64,000 bases of DNA from Sunxiuqinia rutila (lineage in GTDB: Bacteria; Bacteroidota; Bacteroidia; Bacteroidales; Prolixibacteraceae), in contig NZ_JBNGOT010000014.1 of assembly GCF_050589705.1 (NCBI RefSeq), forward strand, positions 1 through 64,000, in the 5' to 3' direction. A program made the translations under genes and the position numbers. The notes under the pieces are model-generated. The model saw only the letters and a program-made list of their open reading frames with translations. It ran no database searches and was not told the DNA's origin. Numbering within the stretch: the first letter of the stretch is position 1; the number at the start of each line of letters is the position of its first letter. Positions 53,695 to 61,951 of this stretch are shown piece after piece.

Positions 53695-54693
53695 TTAAGC
53701 TAAAGTTGCTACCATAACCGCTTTGATCGTGTGCATTCGGTTTTCTGCCTGATCAAAAACGATAGAGGCTTGACTTTCGAAAACTTCCTCCTTCACTTCC
53801 ATTGATTCAATTCCAAATTGATCGTAAATTTCTTTGCCAACTTTGGTTTCACAGTTGTGAAATGCAGGGAGACAATGCATAAACTTAACTTCCGGGTTTT
53901 TGGTCATTTGCATGACCCGGGCATTGACCTGGTAGGGTAACAGCAGTTTGATGCGTTCCTCCCAAACTTCTTGCGGCTCACCCATCGAAACCCAAACATC
54001 GGTGTATAAAAAGTCACATCCTTCCACGGCTTCTTCCAGCTTGTCGGTGATGGTGATTTTGGCTCCTGTTTTAGCGGCTATTTGCTGAGCAGTTTCAATC
54101 AGTTCGGCTGTGGGCTGACAATTTTTAGGGGCAGCAGCCCGGAAATCCATTCCCATTTTGGCCGCACCAATCATCAGCGAATTTCCCATATTGTTTCGGG
54201 CATCGCCCAGGTAGCAGAATGCAATTTGATTGAGGGGCTTGTTGGCATGCTCTTTCATCGTCAGAAAATCGGCCAGAATTTGGGTGGGGTGGAATTCGTT
54301 GGTTAAGCCGTTCCAAACAGGCACTCCTGCATATTTTCCCAGTTCTTCCACGATTTCCTGTCCAAATCCCCGGTATTCAATACCATCGTACATTCGGCCC
54401 AATACACGGGCGGTATCTTTCATCGATTCCTTATAGCCAATTTGCGATCCGCTAGGCCCCATATAGGTGACATGTGCTCCCTGATCGTAGGCAGCTACCT
54501 CAAAGGCACAGCGGGTGCGCGTTGAAGTTTTTTCAAAGATGAGTGCAATGTTTTTTCCTTTCAGCAATTGTTCTTCATCTTTATTGTATTTGGCCAGTTT
54601 CAATTTTTCGGCAAGTTCCAGCAACTCGTGAATTTCTTCCGGAGTAAAGTCCAGAAGTTTTAAAAAATTGCGGTTTTTAAGATTTGGTATCAT
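53695..54693 (-). CDS. arcB: Ornithine carbamoyltransferase
   Basis: 332 residues with all signature sites: carbamoyl-phosphate loop STRTR (57-61), HPTQ (135-138), ornithine loop DVWVSMG (232-238) and HCLPAFH (273-279). The SMG loop marks an ornithine enzyme, not a putrescine or N-acyl-ornithine type. It interconverts ornithine plus carbamoyl phosphate with citrulline. Its start overlaps the carbamate kinase stop by 4 bp (ATGA), so the two are translationally coupled. That pairing points to the catabolic direction (citrulline phosphorolysis to make ATP). No arginine deiminase gene is in the window. Confidence 0.93.
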   Translation of the reverse strand: MIPNLKNRNFLKLLDFTPEEIHELLELAEKLKLAKYNKDEEQLLKGKNIALIFEKTSTRTRCAFEVAAYDQGAHVTYMGPSGSQIGYKESMKDTARVLGRMYDGIEYRGFGQEIVEELGKYAGVPVWNGLTNEFHPTQILADFLTMKEHANKPLNQIAFCYLGDARNNMGNSLMIGAAKMGMDFRAAAPKNCQPTAELIETAQQIAAKTGAKITITDKLEEAVEGCDFLYTDVWVSMGEPQEVWEERIKLLLPYQVNARVMQMTKNPEVKFMHCLPAFHNCETKVGKEIYDQFGIESMEVKEEVFESQASIVFDQAENRMHTIKAVMVATLA

Positions 54694-55661
54694 TCTGCAA
54701 GTGTTTGGTTATCGTAATTCATCGTAATTTTTGATCCGTAAGATTTATCGGCCAGCTTGGTGGCTTCCGTAATCACGCTTTTCTGACCGCCCTCTTCTAT
54801 AAATTTCAGGCAGGCCCTTATTTTTGGTGCCATGCTTCCTTCGCCAAAGGTACCGTTGTTTAAATAATTTAGCGTATCTGTGTAGTTCAAAAATTCGAGT
54901 TTTTCTTGGCTGTCCAGCCCAAAGTCTTTGTACACAAAAGGAACATCGGTTAAAATGTAAAATTCATCAGCATGAATGCTGGAGGCCAGCAAAGCTGAAG
55001 TCATGTCCTTGTCGATAACAGCATCAACGGTTCTCACATTTTTCTTTTCGTCGAGGTAAACGGGAATGCCTCCACCGCCGGCGGTTATTACAATGTTCCC
55101 CTCGTTAACCATGCGGGCTATAATTTCTTTGTTAAGAATGTCAATTGGAGTGGGAGAGGGCACCACGCGGCGCCAGCCTCCGGGGTGTTTGGCACTTGGC
55201 TTAAACTGCCAGCCTTTTTCCTGACTAAGCCGGTTGGCATCGGCTTCGTTGTAATTTTTGCCAATGCGCTTGGTTGGATTTTGAAAAGCCGGATCAGCCG
55301 GATCAACCGTTACCATGCTCATAACCGAAATGATGTTTTTGTTGATGCCAAACTTGTTTAAAACATTGCGCATCATTCGTTCAATCATGTAGCCAATGCC
55401 TCCTTGCGAATCGGCCACACACACGTCCAAGGGCATGGGGGCAATGTTGTACAGGCTTTCTCCGGCAGCATTGCGCATTAAGATGTTTCCAACCTGAGGG
55501 CCATTGCCATGGGTAATGACCAGGTTATAACCATCGTTGATTAAATGAATCAGGTTTTCCAGTGTATCGGTGGTATTTCGCTCCTGTTCTTCAATTGTTC
55601 CAACTTCATTGTCGCGCAGTAAGGCGTTGCCTCCCATCGCAATAACGGCTAATTTTTGCAT
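54690..55661 (-). CDS. arcC: Carbamate kinase
   Basis: 323 residues of the amino-acid-kinase fold: MGGNALL at the start, VITHGNGPQVGNILMRN, RRVVPSPTPIDILNKEII, GNIVITAGGGGIPV, DKDMTSALLA and GEGSMAPKIRACLKFIEEGG. It makes ATP from carbamoyl phosphate and ADP, releasing carbamate (ammonia plus CO2). It is the first gene of a two-gene operon with arcB. Confidence 0.95.
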   Translation of the reverse strand: MQKLAVIAMGGNALLRDNEVGTIEEQERNTTDTLENLIHLINDGYNLVITHGNGPQVGNILMRNAAGESLYNIAPMPLDVCVADSQGGIGYMIERMMRNVLNKFGINKNIISVMSMVTVDPADPAFQNPTKRIGKNYNEADANRLSQEKGWQFKPSAKHPGGWRRVVPSPTPIDILNKEIIARMVNEGNIVITAGGGGIPVYLDEKKNVRTVDAVIDKDMTSALLASSIHADEFYILTDVPFVYKDFGLDSQEKLEFLNYTDTLNYLNNGTFGEGSMAPKIRACLKFIEEGGQKSVITEATKLADKSYGSKITMNYDNQTLAE

Positions 55662-55694
55662 GGTTGTTTGTTTGAGTTAAACCTGCCAGATAAA

Positions 55695-55702
55695 CAAACA
55701 TA
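55695..55702 (-). promoter_or_regulatory. -7 box of the arcC-arcB promoter
   Basis: TATGTTTG on the minus strand, a perfect TAnnTTTG, 33 bp before the arcC ATG. No clear -33 element. Confidence 0.5.
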
Positions 55703-55992
55703 GAAAAATATGGGTGAAATTAGTATGGTGGAATGATTCGTTTTTTGTGGTTTTAATCTGTTGTAAAGCAGGTGATTGTTGAATTGTGTTAGATTGAAGA
55801 AAAGGGGCTGGATCTGGTGATGATTTGTCAATGCGGGTACGTTTTTACATTATAATTCGCTAGTCGGAACCAGGCAGGGGAGGTTTCTTTTTTCGTGCCG
55901 GAACCAAAGGCTATCAGAACGATCAATCCTCAAGCTGATTTTTTTGATAACTTAAGCTCGGTTCAGGGCACGATAAGCTGTTTAAATTTCGT

Positions 55993-56000
55993 TAACTTTG
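55993..56000 (+). promoter_or_regulatory. -7 box of the ftsK promoter
   Basis: TAACTTTG, a perfect TAnnTTTG, 24 bp before the ftsK ATG. Confidence 0.55.
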
Positions 56001-56024
56001 CAGTTCGAATTTTGAAAAATACCT

Positions 56025-58445
56025 ATGGCTAAAAAGACCAAAAGAAAGCAAGTGCAGAAGAAAGACAGTGTGTTTATGCGAATCAAATCCTTACTGAAAA
56101 GTGATAAATTCAACTATACTGTTGGCTTATTTCTTTTTGTTTTCGGACTGTATTTGTTAATCGCTTTTATTTCTTTCCTATTCTCAGGTCATGCAGATCA
56201 CAGCAAACTGGATTTATCCTGGCGGGAGCTACTTGCCAATACCGATATTAAAGTGGAAAACAAGGCCGGTAAAACCGGAGCTTATTTAAGCCATGTTCTC
56301 ATCAATCAAGGCTTTGGATTGGCCTCCTTTGCATTGATCTTTATGCTGGTTGTAACGGCTTTCCAGTTTTTCAAACGTCCTTTGTTCCGCTATTGGCGCA
56401 CCATGCTTTTAGCCTTTGTCAGTATGATCTGGTTGTCCTTGTTTATGGGCCTGATTCTGATGAATGTAAATTCTGAAGGCTTTTTGTACTTGGGAGGTTT
56501 GAATGGCTATTACTTGGCTGTTTGGCTAAGTTCGTTAGTGGGGTATGTCGGAACCTTCTTTTTGTTAGTTTTCAGTTTATTCCTGATCATGCTGTTTGCT
56601 TTTGAAAACTTTGTTCCTTGGGTAAAAGATTTCTTCGGGCGAAGAGTGAAGGAAATTCTGGAGGATGAGGAACAGCCACAGTCTTTTGATGCGGTTTCGG
56701 AAGTGATTCCCGAAGAGAGCATTTCAAAAGTTATTGATGAAAACGATACAATCGAAACTATTTTCGATCCCGATAGTGAGGATCTGGTGATGGATGAGTC
56801 GATTGATAAACAAAAAATTCAGGCTAATGTAAAGGAGCAACTTGCAGCACCTAAGCAAGAAGCGGAGGATGAGGAAGACCTGGAAATGACGGTTGAGAAA
56901 GTAGAGGAGGAAACGAATGAAAATTATGAGCAGGAAGCGACCTCTGATTATGATCCTACGCTTGACTTATCCAACTATCAGTTTCCGGCTATCGATTTGC
57001 TGGATGATCATTCATCAGGCAATGCCGAGGTGAGTAACGATGAACTGGTTACGAATAAAAACAAGATTGTAGAAACCCTACGTCATTATAAAATTGAAAT
57101 TACAAAAATCCGCGCAACCATTGGGCCAACCATTACCCTATATGAGATTGTGCCGGCGCCGGGTATTCGTATTGCCAAGATTAAAAACCTGGAAGACGAT
57201 ATTGCCTTGAGTTTGGCAGCCCTCGGAATCCGGATTATTGCGCCTATTCCCGGTCGTGGAACCATCGGAATCGAGGTGCCTAATCAGCAACCGGAAGTGG
57301 TTTCGATGCGCTCAATTATTGCCTCCAAAAAGTTTCAGGAAAGCAATGCCGACTTGCCCATTGTGATGGGGAAAACCATTTCAAATGAAACATTCCTGAT
57401 TGACCTGACCAAGATGCCACACATTTTGGTGGCTGGTGCTACCGGGCAAGGGAAATCAGTCGGTTTGAATGCCATCATAACCTCATTGCTATACAAAAAA
57501 CACCCGGCTCAACTCAAGTTTGTTTTGATTGACCCGAAGAAAGTGGAGATGAGCTTGTACTCAACCATCGAAAAGCACTTTTTAGCCAAGTTACCGGATG
57601 ATGAAGAAGCTATTATTACAGACATTCAGAAGGTAAAATACACGCTGAATTCGGTGAATATTGAAATGGACAACCGGTATGACTTGCTGAAGAAAGCCCA
57701 TGCCCGGAACATCAAGGAATACAATGCCAAATTTATTGCACGTCGTTTAAATCCGGAGAAAGGTCATCGCTACTTGCCTTACATTGTTGTGGTGGTTGAC
57801 GAGTTTGCCGATTTGATTATGACCGCCGGTAAAGAAGTGGAACTTCCGATTGCCCGGATTGCCCAGTTGGCGCGTGCTGTTGGTATTCACATGATTATTG
57901 CGACACAGCGTCCGTCTACAAACATTATTACCGGTGTAATTAAAGCGAACTTCCCAACGCGTATTGCCTTTAAGGTCGCTTCAATGATCGATTCCAGAAC
58001 GATTTTGGACACTCCTGGTGCCAACCAGCTGATTGGTAAAGGAGACATGCTGATAGCCACGGGAAGCAACATCACGCGATTGCAGTGTGCTTTTGTTGAT
58101 ACGCCGGAGGTTGAACGGGTGTGTGAACATATTGCCAGTCAACAAGGGTACCCGACTGCCTTTATGCTGCCTGAATATGTGGGTGAAGAAGAAGGTGGAG
58201 GTTTGGAGACTGACCTGAGCAACCGTGATGAATTGTTTAATGATGCCGCTAAAGTTGTTGTCATGAATCAAATGGGGTCAACGTCCATGATTCAGCGTAA
58301 GTTCTCCATTGGCTACAACCGGGCAGGCAGAATCATGGATCAACTGGAAGCAGCCGGCATTGTAGGACCAAGCGAAGGAAGTAAAGCAAGACAGGTACTC
58401 CTTCAGGATGAATATAGTTTGGAACAGTTATTGAGTAGCTTGTAA
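56025..58445 (+). CDS. ftsK: DNA translocase FtsK
   Basis: 806 residues. A basic N-terminus is followed by four membrane helices (about 31-54, 95-113, 126-148, 163-195), then an acidic linker (about 205-340) that is short compared with E. coli. The motor domain has Walker A GATGQGKS (471-478) and Walker B VVVVDEFADL (about 587-596), with the RAVGIHMIIATQRPS motif after it. The C-terminal winged-helix gamma domain begins about 740 (MIQRKFSIGYNRAGRIMDQL). It pumps chromosome ends through the closing septum and activates dimer resolution. Followed 19 bp later by lolA, an arrangement I recall as common in this phylum. Confidence 0.97.
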   Translation: MAKKTKRKQVQKKDSVFMRIKSLLKSDKFNYTVGLFLFVFGLYLLIAFISFLFSGHADHSKLDLSWRELLANTDIKVENKAGKTGAYLSHVLINQGFGLASFALIFMLVVTAFQFFKRPLFRYWRTMLLAFVSMIWLSLFMGLILMNVNSEGFLYLGGLNGYYLAVWLSSLVGYVGTFFLLVFSLFLIMLFAFENFVPWVKDFFGRRVKEILEDEEQPQSFDAVSEVIPEESISKVIDENDTIETIFDPDSEDLVMDESIDKQKIQANVKEQLAAPKQEAEDEEDLEMTVEKVEEETNENYEQEATSDYDPTLDLSNYQFPAIDLLDDHSSGNAEVSNDELVTNKNKIVETLRHYKIEITKIRATIGPTITLYEIVPAPGIRIAKIKNLEDDIALSLAALGIRIIAPIPGRGTIGIEVPNQQPEVVSMRSIIASKKFQESNADLPIVMGKTISNETFLIDLTKMPHILVAGATGQGKSVGLNAIITSLLYKKHPAQLKFVLIDPKKVEMSLYSTIEKHFLAKLPDDEEAIITDIQKVKYTLNSVNIEMDNRYDLLKKAHARNIKEYNAKFIARRLNPEKGHRYLPYIVVVVDEFADLIMTAGKEVELPIARIAQLARAVGIHMIIATQRPSTNIITGVIKANFPTRIAFKVASMIDSRTILDTPGANQLIGKGDMLIATGSNITRLQCAFVDTPEVERVCEHIASQQGYPTAFMLPEYVGEEEGGGLETDLSNRDELFNDAAKVVVMNQMGSTSMIQRKFSIGYNRAGRIMDQLEAAGIVGPSEGSKARQVLLQDEYSLEQLLSSL

Positions 58446-58464
58446 AAATTTTTTAAATAATAAG

Positions 58465-59115
58465 ATGAAAAGATTAGTTGTATTAATGACCGTAATGGTG
58501 TTTTGGAGTGTTGGTTTCGCGCAGCAGGATAAGAAAGCCAAAGATATTTTGGAGAAAGTAACCAGTACCACACAAAGTTATTCATCCATAAGTGCCTCAT
58601 TTAATTATGTGATGAACAATGAAGCCGAAGGAATTCATGAAGAAAATAAAGGACAGATTTTATTAAAAGGACAGCAGTTTCACCTAAAGTTGTTGCAGCT
58701 GGGAATGGAGATATTCAACAACGGTAAAACAGTTTGGACTTACATGAAAGATGCCGGAGAGGTTACCGTTGCTGAGGCTGATGATGAAATGAATGAGATG
58801 ATGGATCCTTCTACTTTATTTACCATTTACGAAAAAGGGTTTAACTATCAGTTTGTTGAAGAGAAAACTGTAGCGGGCGTTTCCGTGTATATTATTGATC
58901 TGTTTCCGGAAAATGAAGAAATCGAATACAGCAAGATTCGTATCCAGGTTGACAAGCAGCGTATGCTAATTCGTCAGGCTGAGATGGTCGGAAAGGAAGG
59001 CAACAGCTACCTGGTTTTGGTGGAAGACCTGAAAACCAATGTGCCGGTAAAAGATTCAGACTTTGAATTCAAAGCAGAGGATCATCCCGGAGTAGAAGTG
59101 ATTGACCTGCGATAG
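58465..59115 (+). CDS. lolA: LolA-type outer-membrane lipoprotein carrier
   Basis: 216 residues with a signal peptide ending near residue 20 (WSVGFAQQD). The half-open beta-barrel pattern of LolA is seen: YSSISASFNYVMNN, KGQILLKGQQFHLKLL, FNNGKTVWTYMKDAGEVTV, DPSTLFTIYEKGFNYQF and KIRIQVDKQRMLIRQAEMV. It carries lipoproteins across the periplasm, highly relevant here given the number of lipoproteins in the window. Likely co-transcribed with ftsK. Confidence 0.85.
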   Translation: MKRLVVLMTVMVFWSVGFAQQDKKAKDILEKVTSTTQSYSSISASFNYVMNNEAEGIHEENKGQILLKGQQFHLKLLQLGMEIFNNGKTVWTYMKDAGEVTVAEADDEMNEMMDPSTLFTIYEKGFNYQFVEEKTVAGVSVYIIDLFPENEEIEYSKIRIQVDKQRMLIRQAEMVGKEGNSYLVLVEDLKTNVPVKDSDFEFKAEDHPGVEVIDLR

Positions 59116-59178
59116 ATGCAAGCGAACTGGGCTGGTTCGAAAAAGAAACTGGCCGTTCAATCTTAACAGAATATTACA

Positions 59179-59220
59179 AAAACAGACCGTTTCAAATACC
59201 TTATTGAAACGGTCTGTTTT
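59179..59220. terminator. Bidirectional terminator between lolA and the GH5 gene
   Basis: Perfect 17-bp arms aaaacagaccgtttcaa (59179-59195) and ttgaaacggtctgtttt (59204-59220), followed by TTGTTTGT. Confidence 0.9.
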
Positions 59221-59244
59221 TGTTTGTAAGAAGCTCAATGAAGC

Positions 59245-60864
59245 TTATTGTTCTATAATCAAATATTCTTCTTTATCCTGAAGCAGAAACTGAAGGCTTA
59301 AGCTGCGTTGACCTCCTTTTTCAGAGGGAGGAATCAATAACCAACCGGCATCCGAATCTTTGAGCTGCTCTGTTTCAAGTTTCTCCGACTCGGGGATGAT
59401 GCTGATTTCCTCACTAAGCGATGAGAGCCATGGCAAGTAGATGATTGTCGGGGCCTGAACTCCTGCCTCTTCTTCCCACTGCATGGTAAATTTCCCGGTT
59501 TCAAAGTCATAATCATATCCGATTAAATTGCCGGAAATAACTTGAGGGAACGGTCTGATAAGGGCATTCTGAAAATAAGGATAATCTGCAATGTCACTGT
59601 AGTGTGCCCAGTAGGTATTGCTGAAATTGTGCTTTTCGATCAGGCTCACCAAGTGCTGGGCTGTTTCAACCATTTTTGATGATTTGCCATGCAAAGCGCC
59701 CCACTCACCGAGAAGTACGGGCATGTTCATCCGTTGGCCACTTTCAGCGATTCGCTCAAAAATAAACTCGACACGTTCATAGCTTGGGTTTTCCACTTCT
59801 TTTGTATCAACAACCAAATCGTAGCCATGCGCTGCGTAAGCTACCTGCGGATCGCGGGTTCCGTCGGGGAGTGTTGTTGCTTCCAAAGCAGTTAATACGC
59901 CGGTGTTCACAAAATAGTTATGGTTGAAAAACAGAATATGATTGGTGTCAACCTCACGAATGGCGTCGGCCACTTTTTGATACATAGCCTGCAAGTGAGT
60001 CCTTTCAAAATCAGCACTCAGATCGTAAACCGCATCAACCACTTTTGAATACTTCTCCTTTGAGGCAATGAATTCCAAGGCTTTCAGTCTCGATTCTTCA
60101 CTTGCCCACATGGCTTCCAGCTCTTCCGCCGAAGGAGGCATTTGTCCGGTTTCTTCAGCTAACACCTGCGCATAAGCGCCTAGCATCAGGGGCATCACTT
60201 TTTGAGCTGATGATCCCATGAAAGGCTCGTTCATGATGTCGTAACCAATGACCGTGGTATTATCGGCATAGCGCCTGGCAATGTATTGCCACAGGTTGGC
60301 ATAATGATCCTGTACGCCTATGCCATCTGGTGCCGGCGAGTTGTTCCAGAAATTGTCAAAAGCTGTCTGAACAGCCGGGCTAATCAGGTAAGAATCGCTC
60401 CAAACTGCTCCTTGGTGATGAGGCTGTCCTTCATCTAGCGTGGCCCAATCGGGTGCTCCGTCTGAAAATTTGGCGCCATATAAATCCTGGTGCATGTCCA
60501 GAAAGACATAAAGTCCCTGCTCGCGCGCCCAATCAATTCTTTTATCAATCTCCTTCAAATAGGCTTCGTTGTACTCTCCCGGCCGGGGTTCCAGTCCATC
60601 CCATATAATCCCCAGGCGGATGCAATTGAATCCCCATTTTTTGAATTGCTCAAAGGTTTTCTTTCCCTGCGGGGGCATATAATTCTCATTCGGATCTTTA
60701 CTGATGAAGTTTATTCCGCTAAGAATTACCTGCCGTCCTTTTGAGTCAACAAAATGTTGTCCGTCAACTTTTAAGAACCCGTCTTTTTTTTCCGGCTTTA
60801 TTCCGGAACTGCAGGCAGCAAAGGATAGAGCAATAAAACAAACAATGACATACCGTAGTAACAT
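59245..60864 (-). CDS. GH5 lipoprotein, endoglycoceramidase-like
   Basis: 539 residues with lipobox FAAC (C18). A TIM-barrel glycoside hydrolase family 5 domain spans about 45-430. The catalytic pair is acid/base E213 in YDIMNEPFMG and nucleophile E387 in LLGEWGALHG. FNCIRLGIIWDGLEPRPGEY, FLDMHQDLYG and the insertion with DGAPDWATLDEG resemble endoglycoceramidases, which cut the glycan from glycosphingolipids. Related GH5 members act on other beta-glucosides, so the substrate is inferred. The C-terminal 100 residues form a beta-sandwich as in that group. Last gene of the SusC-SusD-PKD-GH5 operon, 83 bp after the PKD gene. Confidence 0.82.
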   Translation of the reverse strand: MLLRYVIVCFIALSFAACSSGIKPEKKDGFLKVDGQHFVDSKGRQVILSGINFISKDPNENYMPPQGKKTFEQFKKWGFNCIRLGIIWDGLEPRPGEYNEAYLKEIDKRIDWAREQGLYVFLDMHQDLYGAKFSDGAPDWATLDEGQPHHQGAVWSDSYLISPAVQTAFDNFWNNSPAPDGIGVQDHYANLWQYIARRYADNTTVIGYDIMNEPFMGSSAQKVMPLMLGAYAQVLAEETGQMPPSAEELEAMWASEESRLKALEFIASKEKYSKVVDAVYDLSADFERTHLQAMYQKVADAIREVDTNHILFFNHNYFVNTGVLTALEATTLPDGTRDPQVAYAAHGYDLVVDTKEVENPSYERVEFIFERIAESGQRMNMPVLLGEWGALHGKSSKMVETAQHLVSLIEKHNFSNTYWAHYSDIADYPYFQNALIRPFPQVISGNLIGYDYDFETGKFTMQWEEEAGVQAPTIIYLPWLSSLSEEISIIPESEKLETEQLKDSDAGWLLIPPSEKGGQRSLSLQFLLQDKEEYLIIEQ

Positions 60865-60947
60865 CTATTAAAGATTTTAAATATTTAACAATTTCTCATT
60901 TTAGCAATTTTCTGGTAATTCGCAACTGCTTCAATGAACGATCAACT

Positions 60948-61889
60948 CTATTTGGCATCGAAACTAAGGGTGTACATGATAGATGGTTTCATAAAGTCTT
61001 CAGGGTAAGCTTCTGGACTTAAAGTAGAAACCAACATAGAAACCGTCATTCGATCGGAGGTAATGTCGCGGATAACAATTTTAGTTTCATAGGTCAGGAT
61101 TCCAAAATAGGCATCTTCAGAAAAGGAAACATAATCGGCATCGTTTATAGTGATGGTTTCAACGTCAGAAACGGTTTGTGTTTGTGGGTTTTCCTGGCGG
61201 GCAGTAAATGAAAGATCTTCCTGGTGAAGGGTAAAGGTTGAGTTGGTTGGTGCTGTAAAGGTTTCAACAGCCAGGCCTAAATCCCAAATTGGTTCGCCAA
61301 CAATTGTATTGTTCACATACGCATGAATGACGCTGGCTAAAACCTGACCGTTTTTAGGTGCTACCGAGTATTTGCCGTCGTAGTGAAACGTGTATTCATT
61401 GTCATATTCGCCGCCAATTCCAAACATGGTCAGTACATCGTTGGGGGCAGCCTGGTAAACTGTTCCGGAGAAGGAAAATGCGCCATCGCTGTTGGAAGCT
61501 GTTTTACTCAGTACCCAGGTTTTGCCATTGCTGGCTTCTGGTCCGCCGGTAAGCATTTCCAATAAGGAGGCCGCAATACTGATTTGCTTGGTTACTTCAA
61601 TTTCGCCTCCTTCGCCCATGGCTTTAAGGCTTACGGTGTAATCGCCCGACATGGCATAGGTGTATTGAGGTTCTTTTAGGGCACTTACTCCTTCTTGATC
61701 GCCAAAATCCCAGGAGTAGCTGGTTGCATTTTCGGTCATTGCAGTAAACTGGATCGAATAGGGATTATTTTCATCCACCTCAAAAAATATTTCTGCTCTT
61801 GGAGGCTCCGGATCGTCTTTGCATGAGGTAACCGCCAATAGACAAACGAATGCAGAAAGGCCCAATAATAAACTAATTTGCTTTTTCAT
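60948..61889 (-). CDS. PKD-domain surface lipoprotein, paralogue of the one at 11.3 kb
   Basis: 313 residues, exactly the length of its paralogue. Lipobox AVTSC (C23) followed by KDDPEPP. PKD domain at about 35-105 (TSYSWDFGDQEGVSALKEPQ, SGDYTVSLKAMGEGG). The second region starts MLTGGPEASNGKTWVLSK and carries EYTFHYDGKYSVAPKNGQV. No catalytic residues are visible. It probably holds the substrate of the neighbouring GH5 enzyme at the surface. Operon position: 62 bp after SusD. Confidence 0.85.
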   Translation of the reverse strand: MKKQISLLLGLSAFVCLLAVTSCKDDPEPPRAEIFFEVDENNPYSIQFTAMTENATSYSWDFGDQEGVSALKEPQYTYAMSGDYTVSLKAMGEGGEIEVTKQISIAASLLEMLTGGPEASNGKTWVLSKTASNSDGAFSFSGTVYQAAPNDVLTMFGIGGEYDNEYTFHYDGKYSVAPKNGQVLASVIHAYVNNTIVGEPIWDLGLAVETFTAPTNSTFTLHQEDLSFTARQENPQTQTVSDVETITINDADYVSFSEDAYFGILTYETKIVIRDITSDRMTVSMLVSTLSPEAYPEDFMKPSIMYTLSFDAK

Positions 61890-61951
61890 TTTATTTCATT
61901 TAAAGGTTATTGATAATGCGTTACTTTTCTATTTCTGTCTGAAGGCCTCAG

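Larger units (their letters stand above)
55662..56024. other. Divergent intergenic region between arcC and ftsK, 363 bp
   Basis: Carries a -7 box for each direction, listed separately. No gene or obvious hairpin otherwise. Confidence 0.5.
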
